Position numbers and translations under genes: made by a program. A DNA stretch of 64,000 nt. Origin: Pseudomonadota bacterium (lineage in GTDB: Bacteria > Pseudomonadota > Alphaproteobacteria > Acetobacterales > Acetobacteraceae). Under the pieces are notes generated by a model. The model ran no database searches, was not told where the DNA came from, and saw nothing but the letters and a program-made list of their open reading frames with translations. Of this stretch, positions 16,331-24,989 are shown piece after piece; position 1 is the stretch's first letter, and every line of letters starts with the position of its first letter. The stretch spans positions 1 through 64,000 of the forward strand of contig JAKADX010000004.1 in assembly GCA_021818505.1 (NCBI GenBank), in the 5' to 3' direction.

Positions 16331-18620
16331 CGCGGATCGCCTGCCAGACGCGCTGCGGCGTGGCGGGCATGTCGATCTGGCGTACTCCCAGCCGCGCCAG
16401 CGCATCGGCCAGCGCGTTCATTACCGCCGGAAGGCTGCCCGCACACCCGGCCTCCCCACAGCCCTTCACGCCGAGGGGATTCGTTCGCGCCGGTGAGGGA
16501 TGGCTCAGCACCGTGAAGTCGGGCACCCAGTCGGCGCGCGCGAGCGCGTAGTCCATGAACGAGCCGGTCAGCATCTGCCCGTCCGCGTCGTAGCGCACCG
16601 CCTCGCCCAGGATCTGGCCGATGCCCTGCACCACTCCGCCATGCGCCTGGCCGGCGACCAGCATCGGGTTCACCTCGACGCCGAAATCGTTGACCATGGT
16701 GTAGCGCACCACGCGGACCACTCCGGTCTCCGGCTCGACCTCCACCTCGGCGATGTGGCAGCCGTTGGGGAAGGCGCTCGGCACGCCCTGGCTCACCAGC
16801 CCCGCATCGAGCGCCCCCGGCGCGCGCGCCGCCAGCTCCATGATGCCGATGCGACGGTCGGTGCCGGCGATGACGAAGCTGCCTTGTGCAAATGCGATGT
16901 CGGCCTCCGCCGCCTCCAGTGCCTCGGCGGCGGCGCGGCGGCCGTTCTCGATGACCTTGTCGGCGGCGGCGAGGATCGCGGTACCGCTCTGCATGATGCT
17001 GCGCGAGCCGCCGGTGCCGCCGCCGGCGAGCAACTGGTCGGAATCGCCCTGCACCAGCCGCACGCGGTCGAACGGCACGCCCAGCCGCCCGGCCAGCACC
17101 TGCGCGAACGGCGCGGCATGGCCCTGGCCGTAGTCGAGCGTGCCGGTGACGATCGTCACCGTCCCGTCCGGCTCGAAGCGGACGCCGCCCATCTCCGGCG
17201 TGGCCGGCGCGGTGACTTCCAGATACTGCCCGATGCCGCGCCCGCGCACTCGGCCGCGACGGGCGCTCTCGGTGGCGCGGGCGTCGAACCCGTCCCAGTC
17301 CGCGGCGGCGAGCGCGTGATCGAGCACCGCGGGAAAATCGCCGCTGTCATAGATCAGGCCGGAGGGGGCGGCGTAGGGCAGCATGTCGGGGCGGATCTGG
17401 TTGCGCCGGCGCAATGCGATCGGGTCGATCCCCATCTCGCGCGCCGCCGCCTCGATCAGCCGCTCCATGTAGTAGTTGCCCTCCGGCCGCCCGGCGCCGC
17501 GATAGGCGCCGACCGGGGTGGTGTTGCAGAACAGCGAGCGGGTCGAGACCTCGACCAGTGGCGTGCGGTACGTGCCGATGACGTTCTTGACGATGTTCAG
17601 CGTGCTCGGCAGCGTCAGCGCGTTGCTCAGCACACCGCCCACGTCGGCAAAGCTGGTGATCCGCACGGCGAGGAAGCCGCCGTCGGCGTCGAGCGCCAGT
17701 TCCGCAGTCACCTCGGTGGCGCGACCGTGACTGTCGGAGAGGAAGCTGTCACTGCGCTCATCGGTCCATTTCACCGCCCGGCCGAGCAGCCGGGCGGCGT
17801 ACAGCGCGCAGACATATTCCGGATAGGCGAAGGCTTTCATGCCGAAGGAGCCGCCGACATTGCCGGTCAGCACGCGCAGCTTCTCCGGCTTGATGCCGAG
17901 CACCGGGGCGAGCAGCGTGCGCATGCCGATCACGCCCTGCGAGCCGACCCGCAGCACGTAGCGCCCGTCCTGCGCGTCGTATTCGGCCAGCGCGGCGCGC
18001 GGTTCCAGCGCGGCGACGACGATGCGGCTGTTGACGAGATCGAGGCGCGTGACATGCGCCGCCCGCGCGAACGCCGCCGCCACCGCGTCACTGTCGCCGT
18101 AGTGGAAATCCAGCAGCAGGTTGCCGGGCACCTCGTCATGGATCAGCGGCGCACCGGGGGGGGCGGCGGCGCGGGCGGAGGTGACGGCGGGCAGGGGATC
18201 GATATCGGCGATCACCGTCTCGGCCGCGTCCTTGGCTGCGGCGCGCGTCTCGGCGACGACGAAGGCGAGCGGTTCGCCGACATAGCGCACCTTGCCCGCG
18301 GCCAGCGCCATCCGCACTGGCTTGACCGGGGTGCTGCCATCGCGGTTCTGGCCGAAGACCATTGCCGGCATGGGATTGATCCCGCCCGCGACGAGATCGG
18401 CGGCGGTCAGCACTGCCAGCACGCCCGGCATTTCGCGCGCCGCCTCCGTGTCCACGCCGCGCAGCACGCCATGGGCAAAGCGGCTGCGCACCATGACGGC
18501 ATGGGCCTGTCCGGGCAGGTTCAGGTCGTCGGTGTAGCGCCCCTCGCCGCGCAGCAGCACCGGGTCCTCGGTGCGGAGAACTGGCTGGCCTATGGCGAAA
18601 CGGTCGGTCAAGGCATCCAT
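16317..18620 (-). CDS. Xanthine dehydrogenase-family molybdopterin-binding large subunit
   Basis: 767 residues. N-terminal aldehyde-oxidase 'a/b hammerhead' domain (residues 15-130: ALTDRFAIGQPVLRTEDP...), then the Mo-cofactor domains with GGSFGMK, VGAYRGAGRPEGNYYMERL and, near the C-terminus, GCGEAG carrying the catalytic Glu. The CO-dehydrogenase-specific CSFR loop is absent, so it is not form I CODH. The expected FAD and [2Fe-2S] subunit genes are not adjacent, which is unusual; partners must be encoded elsewhere. Start at Met 18620 matches the family N-terminus; a longer frame upstream is not family-like. Substrate unknown. Confidence 0.85.
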   Translation of the reverse strand: MDALTDRFAIGQPVLRTEDPVLLRGEGRYTDDLNLPGQAHAVMVRSRFAHGVLRGVDTEAAREMPGVLAVLTAADLVAGGINPMPAMVFGQNRDGSTPVKPVRMALAAGKVRYVGEPLAFVVAETRAAAKDAAETVIADIDPLPAVTSARAAAPPGAPLIHDEVPGNLLLDFHYGDSDAVAAAFARAAHVTRLDLVNSRIVVAALEPRAALAEYDAQDGRYVLRVGSQGVIGMRTLLAPVLGIKPEKLRVLTGNVGGSFGMKAFAYPEYVCALYAARLLGRAVKWTDERSDSFLSDSHGRATEVTAELALDADGGFLAVRITSFADVGGVLSNALTLPSTLNIVKNVIGTYRTPLVEVSTRSLFCNTTPVGAYRGAGRPEGNYYMERLIEAAAREMGIDPIALRRRNQIRPDMLPYAAPSGLIYDSGDFPAVLDHALAAADWDGFDARATESARRGRVRGRGIGQYLEVTAPATPEMGGVRFEPDGTVTIVTGTLDYGQGHAAPFAQVLAGRLGVPFDRVRLVQGDSDQLLAGGGTGGSRSIMQSGTAILAAADKVIENGRRAAAEALEAAEADIAFAQGSFVIAGTDRRIGIMELAARAPGALDAGLVSQGVPSAFPNGCHIAEVEVEPETGVVRVVRYTMVNDFGVEVNPMLVAGQAHGGVVQGIGQILGEAVRYDADGQMLTGSFMDYALARADWVPDFTVLSHPSPARTNPLGVKGCGEAGCAGSLPAVMNALADALARLGVRQIDMPATPQRVWQAIRDAAR

Positions 18621-18754
18621 GCGGTGTCGTGTCCTTACCTTTGCATGCGGCAGATGGGGCGGCGCGTCGGGGATGGAACCCTGCGGCGCCACCGGCTTGC
18701 TTTTCGCCATCAACATCGCACACATATCCGTGAGCCAGGAGGGGAGAGGCCGCC

Positions 18755-20143
18755 ATGCCTCCGCTCGATGCCACCGTGGGCGGCGCCACGTCCTACCTCG
18801 CCGATGCCGCACTGATCGGCGGCGAGGTGGTTGAGCGCGTGCGTATCGACATCAGAAGCGACGGCCGCATCGCCGCCCTGGACCGCAATGCCGGGCAAGC
18901 CAGGGAGCATCTGGCCGGCCTGGTCGTGCCCGGCATCCCCAACCTGCACAGCCACGCCTTCCAACGCGCGATGGCGGGGCTGGCCGAGCGGGCCGGGCCG
19001 GAGGGCGACAATTTCTGGCGGTGGCGCGAGGTCATGTACCGCTTCCTCGCGGCCCTCACTCCCGAGGACGTACAGGCGATCGCGGCGCAGTGTTACGTGG
19101 AGCAACTGCTGCAGGGCTACACCTCGGTCGCCGAGTTCCATTACCTGCACAATGCCCCGGACGGTACGTCCTACGCCGAACGGGCGGAACTCTCGCTGCG
19201 TATCGCCGCGGCGGCGGAGGCGGCGGGGATCGGGCTGACGCTGCTGCCGGTGCTGTACCGCCAGGGTGGATTCGGTGCGGCACCGCCGACCGAGGGGCAG
19301 CGCCGTTTCCTGCTCGGTTTCGACGCATACCAGCGCCTGTGCACGAAGATGGCGAAGCACGCGCACATCGGTGTGGCGCCGCATAGCCTGCGCGCCGTCG
19401 CCCCCGACGACCTGACCCGCGCAATCGCACTCGCCGACACGCTCGGCCCGGCGACGCCGCGGCACATCCATGTCGCCGAGCAGGAGCGCGAGGTCGCCGA
19501 CTGCCTGGCCTGGAGCGGCGCGCGCCCGGTCGCCTGGCTGCTCGATCATGTGCCGGTCGATGCGCGCTGGTGCCTGGTGCATGCCACCCATATCGACGCC
19601 GACGAGCGGGCGCGGCTGGCGGCGAGCGGGGCGGTGGCCGGGCTGTGCCAGACGACGGAGGCCAATCTCGGCGACGGCATCTTTGCGCTGCGCCCTTATC
19701 TCGCCGAGGGCGGCCGCTTCGGTGTCGGGACCGACAGCAACGTCTCGGCCAGCCCGGTCGAGGAACTGCGCTGGCTGGAATATGTCCGCCGGCTGGAGAG
19801 CCGGGCGCGCAATGTCAGCGAGACGCGACCCGGCGCATCGGTCGCCGCGTCGCTGCTGGAGCGCGCCGCGCGCGGCGGAGCACAGGCGCTGGGGCGCGAG
19901 GCCGGGGAAATCGCGGTGGGCCGGCTCGCCGATCTGGTGGTGCTGGACACCGATCATCCCACGCTGGTCGGCCGGCGGGGCCTCGGCCTGCTCGATGCCT
20001 GGGTGTTTTGCGGCAACGCGACGCCGGTGCGGCATGTCATGGTGGGCGGCGCCTGGGTCGTGCGCGAGGGAATGCATCTGCGCGGGCGGGAGATCGGGGC
20101 CGCGTTCGCAGCTGCGATGCGGCGGTTGGCGGAGGCAGTGTAG
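18755..20143 (+). CDS. hutF: Formimidoylglutamate deiminase
   Basis: 462 residues. Amidohydrolase metal motif NLHSHAFQRAMAG (His about 67/69) is diagnostic of HutF, followed by FWRWREVMYRF, GVAPHSLRAV, HIHVAEQ, LVHATHID and GTDSNVSASP. It would hydrolyse N-formimidoyl-glutamate to N-formylglutamate and ammonia in the five-step histidine degradation route. The other hut genes are not in the window. It is divergent from the molybdopterin subunit gene with 134 bp between starts. Confidence 0.9.
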   Translation: MPPLDATVGGATSYLADAALIGGEVVERVRIDIRSDGRIAALDRNAGQAREHLAGLVVPGIPNLHSHAFQRAMAGLAERAGPEGDNFWRWREVMYRFLAALTPEDVQAIAAQCYVEQLLQGYTSVAEFHYLHNAPDGTSYAERAELSLRIAAAAEAAGIGLTLLPVLYRQGGFGAAPPTEGQRRFLLGFDAYQRLCTKMAKHAHIGVAPHSLRAVAPDDLTRAIALADTLGPATPRHIHVAEQEREVADCLAWSGARPVAWLLDHVPVDARWCLVHATHIDADERARLAASGAVAGLCQTTEANLGDGIFALRPYLAEGGRFGVGTDSNVSASPVEELRWLEYVRRLESRARNVSETRPGASVAASLLERAARGGAQALGREAGEIAVGRLADLVVLDTDHPTLVGRRGLGLLDAWVFCGNATPVRHVMVGGAWVVREGMHLRGREIGAAFAAAMRRLAEAV

Positions 20144-20197
20144 CAACGGCGCGGGAACCGTCGCTCGCGCGGGTGCGCCGTCCGTTCCGATCCGCGG

Positions 20198-20608
20198 TCA
20201 GCCGCCGTCCACCCGCTCCTGGTAGGCGGGCGTGAAGTCCTGCGGCGGCGTCGTGACTGCCAGATAGACGAACGGCTCATCGCCAGTGTTGGTCACGCCG
20301 TGGATCGCCCCGGCGGGGGTCCGCACGACATCACCTGCGCGCAGGCCGTCGGAGCGACCATCCGCGAGCAGCAGCAGCGCGGTGCCCCGCTCGACGAGCC
20401 AGATCTGTTCGCTATGCGGATGCGCGTGCCGTGCCGATGTCGCGCCAGGCTCCATCGTGACGCGCGTGATGGTCACGTGAGCCTCGGGCGCGTTCTGCGG
20501 CCAGACCATCTGCACCGACCGCTTGCCCGGATTGTGCAGTACGGTGAAGTCCGCGGGTGAGAGGCGCTGGATGGGAGGCCCTGCATCGCCAGTCGTCAGG
20601 TCCGTCAT
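20198..20608 (-). CDS. Single-domain cupin protein
   Basis: 136 residues forming one cupin barrel. Motif 1 reads SARHAHPHSEQIWLVERG, with His ligands and Glu; motif 2 reads AGAIHGVTNTGDEP. The metal ligands are all present, so it can bind metal. Such small cupins often act as isomerases or regulators in sugar-acid pathways. It follows otnC by 29 bp on the same strand, so it may belong to that operon. No specific function can be assigned. Confidence 0.75.
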   Translation of the reverse strand: MTDLTTGDAGPPIQRLSPADFTVLHNPGKRSVQMVWPQNAPEAHVTITRVTMEPGATSARHAHPHSEQIWLVERGTALLLLADGRSDGLRAGDVVRTPAGAIHGVTNTGDEPFVYLAVTTPPQDFTPAYQERVDGG

Positions 20609-20637
20609 CTGCGCCTCCCCAGGAACGCATGTTGCCG

Positions 20638-21270
20638 CTATCCGAATGTCGCGAGCAGATCGTCCACCTGGGCCGCCGTCAGCCGGCGCGGCAGGTCGCG
20701 GCGCAGCAGCAGGAACAGCCGAGCCGCCTCCTCCAGCTCCTCGGCCGCATAGACCGCATCCGTGAGCGACTTTCCGGAGATCACGGGGCCATGATTGGCC
20801 AGCAGAACGGCGCGCGCGTCACGTGCTGCCGCGTGAATCGCCGGCTCCATCGCCGGATCGCCGGGCCGGTAGTACGGCACGATCGGCATCGACCGGCCGA
20901 CACGCATGACGAAATACGGTGTCAGCGGCGGGATCGGGTTGGACGCATCGACGTCCGGCAGGCACGCGACCGCCGTCGCCATCGTGGAATGCAGATGCAC
21001 CACTGCCCCGGCATCGGCGCGCGCAGTGTAGAATGCGCGGTGCATGAACACTTCCTTCGACGGCTTGTCGCCATCGACATGCGCGAAGGCGGCGTCGAGC
21101 CGCGACAGCCGCGTCGGATCAAGCCGTCCGAGCGAGGAGTTGGTCGGCGTGATGAGGTACCCGTCATCGAGCCGAACGCTGATATTGCCGGCGCTACCGA
21201 CGGAAAAGCCGCGCGTGAACAGGCTGCCCGCCAGTTCGACCAGCAGGCGCCTTGTCTCGGCCTCGGTCAT
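20638..21270 (-). CDS. otnC: Class II aldolase; probable 3-oxo-tetronate 4-phosphate decarboxylase
   Basis: 210 residues of the class II aldolase/adducin fold. Residues 24-31 (GSAGNISV), the zinc motif HLHSTMATA, and a third His in LLANHGPVISG are visible. It overlaps the kinase gene otnK by 4 bp, and the pair OtnK-OtnC is the core of bacterial four-carbon acid sugar catabolism, giving dihydroxyacetone phosphate. The pathway's usual 2-dehydrogenase and OtnI isomerase are not next door, though a 2-hydroxyacid dehydrogenase is found 4 kb upstream in the same direction. Confidence 0.82.
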   Translation of the reverse strand: MTEAETRRLLVELAGSLFTRGFSVGSAGNISVRLDDGYLITPTNSSLGRLDPTRLSRLDAAFAHVDGDKPSKEVFMHRAFYTARADAGAVVHLHSTMATAVACLPDVDASNPIPPLTPYFVMRVGRSMPIVPYYRPGDPAMEPAIHAAARDARAVLLANHGPVISGKSLTDAVYAAEELEEAARLFLLLRRDLPRRLTAAQVDDLLATFG

Positions 21271-22550
21271 CGCGAACCCTCCAGCATGGTGAAGGATTTG
21301 AGGAAGAAGTCGGGTGCCCCGAAATTGCCGCTCTTCAGCGCGAGCAACATCGCCGGGCCGCTGCCCTCGGCAAAGGTCCAGGGCACACCGGGATCGATTT
21401 CCGCACCGATGCGCAGGGAGCGCACGCCGAGCCGGGTCACCACCGCGCCCGACGTCTCCCCGCCCGCGACGACAAGGCGCCGCACGCCGCGCGCCACCAT
21501 CGCCTCCGCGATGTCGGCGAGGGCGTGTTCGACCAGCGTGCCGGCCTGCTCGCGGCCAAGCCGGTCCTGCAACGCCGCGACTTTGTCAGGTGGGGCGGAA
21601 GCGGCGATGAGCACGGGCGCCGCGCCGAGCTTGCCGTCCAGCCACGCGCGTGCCTGCGCGGCCAGTTGCGCCGCATCCGGCGTTGCCAACGGATCGAGTT
21701 CGAGCATCGGGATTTGCCCGCGTGCGGTCGCGATCTGCCCAAGCGTGGCGCGCGAGCAGGAACCGGCGAGCACAGCCGCGTGGCCGGCCACACCGGGCAG
21801 CGCGCCTGGATCGGCGAGCGTCGGCAACAGGCCGGCAGCGCGGAAATTCTCCGGCAGCCCGATCGCTATGCCCGATCCGCCGGTGATCAGGGCGTGCGAT
21901 GCCGCTCCCTGGCCGATGGCACGCAGGTGCGTGTCCGTGATTGCATCGACGATCGCGTATCGCCGGCCTTGCTCCTTCAGCGCCGTCATGGCGCGACGGA
22001 TGGCGTCGGCCCCTTGCGCCACCGTCTCGAACGGCACCAGCCCGACCGTACCGTCGGTCTGGCGCGACAGCACGCGCACCAGATTCGCGTCCTTCATCGG
22101 CGTCAGCGGATGGTTCTCCATCCCGCTCTCGTTCAGCAGCGCCGAGCCAACGAACAGATGGCCCTGATAGACGGTGCGGCGATTGGTCGGGAAGGCCGGA
22201 CAGGCGAGCGCGAAGCCGCAGCCCAATGCTGCGATCAGTGCGTCCGCCACCGGGCCGATGTTGCCACGTTCGGTACTGTCGAAGGTCGAGCAGTATTTGA
22301 AGAAGAACTGTCGGCAGCCGGCGCGTTGCAGCCACGCAAGTGCCGCGAGACTGTCGGCGACCGCGCTCGACGCCGGCGTCGTGCGCGACTTCAATGCCAC
22401 CACGATGGCATCGGCGTCGGGCACCGGGTCCCCGTCGGCCGGCACGCCGATCAGTTGCACGGTGCGCATCCCGTTCTTTACGAGCGTCGAGGCAAGGTCG
22501 GTCGCGCCGGTGAAATCGTCGGCGATGCAACCTAGCAGCGGCATGGTCAT
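21267..22550 (-). CDS. otnK: 3-oxo-tetronate kinase (four-carbon acid sugar kinase)
   Basis: 427 residues with the DUF1537 two-domain layout. An N-terminal substrate domain starts GCIADDFTGATDLASTLV, and a C-terminal nucleotide domain has LVVAGGETSGAVVTRLGV (Gly-rich loop) and SGNFGAPDFF. It phosphorylates 3-oxo-tetronates at C4 before decarboxylation by OtnC. It is coupled by 4-bp overlaps to both the glycosyltransferase upstream and otnC downstream. Confidence 0.88.
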   Translation of the reverse strand: MTMPLLGCIADDFTGATDLASTLVKNGMRTVQLIGVPADGDPVPDADAIVVALKSRTTPASSAVADSLAALAWLQRAGCRQFFFKYCSTFDSTERGNIGPVADALIAALGCGFALACPAFPTNRRTVYQGHLFVGSALLNESGMENHPLTPMKDANLVRVLSRQTDGTVGLVPFETVAQGADAIRRAMTALKEQGRRYAIVDAITDTHLRAIGQGAASHALITGGSGIAIGLPENFRAAGLLPTLADPGALPGVAGHAAVLAGSCSRATLGQIATARGQIPMLELDPLATPDAAQLAAQARAWLDGKLGAAPVLIAASAPPDKVAALQDRLGREQAGTLVEHALADIAEAMVARGVRRLVVAGGETSGAVVTRLGVRSLRIGAEIDPGVPWTFAEGSGPAMLLALKSGNFGAPDFFLKSFTMLEGSR

Positions 22551-23587
22551 GCTCCCTCGGCAAGTGCGGCGGCAAATGCGTGCGCCTGGGCGTTCCAGTC
22601 CGGCAGCGCGCGCCCGGCCAGCCAGGCCGCCGCGCGCATCTCCTCGCGCAGCGGGCGGTCGAAGATCATCCGCCGCAGCGCGCGCGACAGCGCCGCCGCG
22701 TCGCCGACTGCCGTGACCACGCCAGTCTGCGGCGTCAGCAGCGAGCCGACAGCGCCGCCATCAGTCACGGCCACCGGCACGCCGCGCTTCAGTGCCTCCG
22801 CGACCGCCATGCCGTAGCCCTCGAACCTGGTGGCGAGCGCGAAGATGTCGGCCCGTCGCCACAGCGCCTCCAGTGCATCATCGACCACTTCGCCGGCGAA
22901 GGTGACACGTGGCGCGATGCCGAGTTCACCGGCCAGCATGCGCAGCATTGCCGCGTGCTCCGTATCGCGCGGGGCGCCCGCGATGGTCAGCGTCCAGTCC
23001 AGATCGGGCAGCTTCGCCAGCGCGCGCAGCAGCACGTCATGGCCCTTGCGCGGTGTGATGACGCCGACCGACAGGATCATGCAGCCAGGTCCGCCGGAGC
23101 CTTCACTGCGCGGCGCATCCGCGGTGCCCGGCACCACAACGGCGATGCGCGCGCGGGGCACGGCGAACTCGCTCGCCAGTCGCTCGGCGGTCGCGGCGCT
23201 GGTGACGATGATACGGCCGAGGCGGCCGAACAGTTCGCGCTCGGTCGCGCGCAGCGTGTCGCGCGTGGCATCATCGTGATCCGGCTCCAGTGCTGTCGGA
23301 TGGTGGATCAGCGCGACAGCGCCGCGCGCCGCCAGCGCATCGGCGAGCCGCGCGAACGCCGGCAGGCCGAGGCCGTCGATCACCGGCACGGTATCCGCCG
23401 CCACACGCTGCCACGCCGCGCGCGCGCTCGCCTGCGCCGCCGCATCGGACAGCGGATGGGTGCCCGCGAGTTCCAGCACTGCGACTTCGTCTCCGTTCGC
23501 GCGCAGGCCTGCGACGATCGCACGGTCATAGGCGTAGCCGCCGGACACCGTCTCGAACGGCGCGGGAACCAGCAGCGCGACGCGCAT
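22547..23587 (-). CDS. GT4-type glycosyltransferase
   Basis: 346 residues, GT-B fold. N-terminal acceptor domain starts LVPAPFETVSGGYAYDRAIV. The C-terminal donor domain has SVGVITPRKGHDVLL and the nucleotide-sugar signature FALATRFEGYGMAVAEALKRGVPV, with the Glu typical of family 4. It lies in a tightly overlapped operon with the PTPS-like gene (1-bp overlap) and otnK (4 bp). The neighbours suggest a small-molecule acceptor rather than cell wall, but that is inference. Confidence 0.82.
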   Translation of the reverse strand: MRVALLVPAPFETVSGGYAYDRAIVAGLRANGDEVAVLELAGTHPLSDAAAQASARAAWQRVAADTVPVIDGLGLPAFARLADALAARGAVALIHHPTALEPDHDDATRDTLRATERELFGRLGRIIVTSAATAERLASEFAVPRARIAVVVPGTADAPRSEGSGGPGCMILSVGVITPRKGHDVLLRALAKLPDLDWTLTIAGAPRDTEHAAMLRMLAGELGIAPRVTFAGEVVDDALEALWRRADIFALATRFEGYGMAVAEALKRGVPVAVTDGGAVGSLLTPQTGVVTAVGDAAALSRALRRMIFDRPLREEMRAAAWLAGRALPDWNAQAHAFAAALAEGA

Positions 23588-23988
23588 CAGATGATCGTCC
23601 CTTCATAAGCGGCCGAGGCGAGTGGGCTTTCGCGCAGCAGCACCTTGAGCATCGTCACCTGCCGACCGCCGTCGCCGAGCCCGCCGCCGCGGCACGCCTG
23701 CGCGAGCAGCGTCCAGATATGGTGCGCCACCACCTCCGTCGTCGTGTTGCGCCCGGCGAAATCCGGCTCGTCGTCGAGGTTACGGTAGTCCAGCGCATCG
23801 AGAATGCGCCGCAACTCACTGCGTGCCAGCCCGATATCGACGAGCAGGCCCAACCGATCAAGAATCGGCGCGCGGAACTCCGCTTCCACCGCATAGGTGG
23901 CGCCGTGCAGACGCTGTGCCGGTCCGAATTCGGCGCCGCGAAACGAGTGCGCGATCATGATGTGGTCGCAAACGGTCAGGCTGTACAT
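23587..23988 (-). CDS. PTPS/QueD-like protein lacking key residues
   Basis: 133 residues, 6-pyruvoyl-tetrahydropterin synthase/6-carboxy-tetrahydropterin synthase family. The first zinc His is in IMIAHSF. The usual C-x-x-x-H-G-H segment reads GPAQRLHGATY, so both the catalytic Cys and the second His of the HGH zinc motif are absent. NTTTEVVAHHIW supplies the C-terminal His/Glu region. It is therefore unlikely to be ordinary QueD. The start at 23988 (MYSLTV) is chosen over a longer frame. Co-transcription with a glycosyltransferase suggests a modified pterin or other small molecule; not proven. Confidence 0.72.
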   Translation of the reverse strand: MYSLTVCDHIMIAHSFRGAEFGPAQRLHGATYAVEAEFRAPILDRLGLLVDIGLARSELRRILDALDYRNLDDEPDFAGRNTTTEVVAHHIWTLLAQACRGGGLGDGGRQVTMLKVLLRESPLASAAYEGTII

Positions 23989-24010
23989 GGCGTCCTCCGC
24001 TTGGCTCCAT

Positions 24011-24982
24011 TCAGGCAAGGTCCTTGATAAAGTCGATCATCAGCGCGCTTACGTCGTCCGGCCGCTCCTGCTGTGTCCAATGGCCGCAGCCCGGCAGCAT
24101 GACGGTCCCGCGCAGGTTGGGAATGACGGTGGGCAGCGCCGCAAGGGTCTTGTCCATGCCCTTGAATCCGACGACCAGATCGCGGTCTCCGGCGACGTAG
24201 AGCGCGGGGACGCCGATTCGCGCTCCGGCGAAGGCGGCGAGCAGCTCCCAATTGAGGTCGATGTTGCGGTACCAGTTGAGCCCGCCGCGAAAGCCCGTGC
24301 GCGTGAATTCGGCGGCGTAGTAATCGATGTCGGCATCGGTCAGCCAGGGCGGCAGCGTTGCTGGTGTCTCGAGCCCGGTCAGCATCCCGCCCGCGCGCGG
24401 CACCATGCCGAACCCGGCGCGCTGCGGCGCGTTGCCCGAGGCGGCGACCAGCAGGGTGCTGACGGTACGGCGCGGATCGGCTTCGAACTCCGCTTCCGCG
24501 ACGCCGGGAGGCTGGAAATATAGTTGATAGAACAGCGCCTCCGCGGTTTGCGGCATCTGCGTGGTGGGCCGCGCCGGCCCGCGCGGGCGGAACGGGACGC
24601 TCAGTCCGATCACGGCCCGGAAGCGGTCGGGGCGCAGCAGAGCGGCGTGCCATGCGACCGGCGCACCCCAGTCGTGTCCGGCAATCACCGCCTGCGCGAT
24701 GCCCAGCGCGTCCAGCAGCACGACCATGTCGCCGACCAGATGCAGCAGGGTGAACTGAGTCGCATCCGGTGGGCTGTCGGTGCGCCCATAGCCGCGCATG
24801 TCGGGCGCGATGGCGCGCAATCCGGCGGCGGCGAGAGTGCGCATCTGATGCCGCCATGAGTACCAGGACTCCGGGAAGCCGTGGCAGAGCAGCACGGGTG
24901 CGCCCTCGCCCTGTTCGGCGACATGCATCCGAATGCCGTTGGTCTCGATGCTGCGATGCTGGATCTCGGACATCATGGGCAC
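24011..24982 (-). CDS. Alpha/beta hydrolase, soluble epoxide hydrolase type
   Basis: 323 residues. Oxyanion motif HGFPESWYSWRHQ (34-46), nucleophile Asp104 in AGHDWGAP, and a C-terminal GCGHWTQQERP His complete the triad; the cap domain (about 130-230) holds Tyr residues expected to activate the epoxide. HGFPESW plus GHDWG is the classic epoxide hydrolase pairing, as opposed to esterases (GxSxG). The start could be Met1, Met3 or Met4. It precedes the PTPS-like gene by 22 bp. Confidence 0.85.
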   Translation of the reverse strand: MPMMSEIQHRSIETNGIRMHVAEQGEGAPVLLCHGFPESWYSWRHQMRTLAAAGLRAIAPDMRGYGRTDSPPDATQFTLLHLVGDMVVLLDALGIAQAVIAGHDWGAPVAWHAALLRPDRFRAVIGLSVPFRPRGPARPTTQMPQTAEALFYQLYFQPPGVAEAEFEADPRRTVSTLLVAASGNAPQRAGFGMVPRAGGMLTGLETPATLPPWLTDADIDYYAAEFTRTGFRGGLNWYRNIDLNWELLAAFAGARIGVPALYVAGDRDLVVGFKGMDKTLAALPTVIPNLRGTVMLPGCGHWTQQERPDDVSALMIDFIKDLA

Positions 24983-24989
24983 CTCGTGT

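Noticed and set aside
16500-18815. A 771-codon open frame on the plus strand opposite the molybdopterin subunit gene
   Set aside because: It is an antisense shadow caused by high GC at third codon positions; its protein is His/Arg/Gln-rich without family motifs, while the minus-strand frame has all Mo-hydroxylase signatures.
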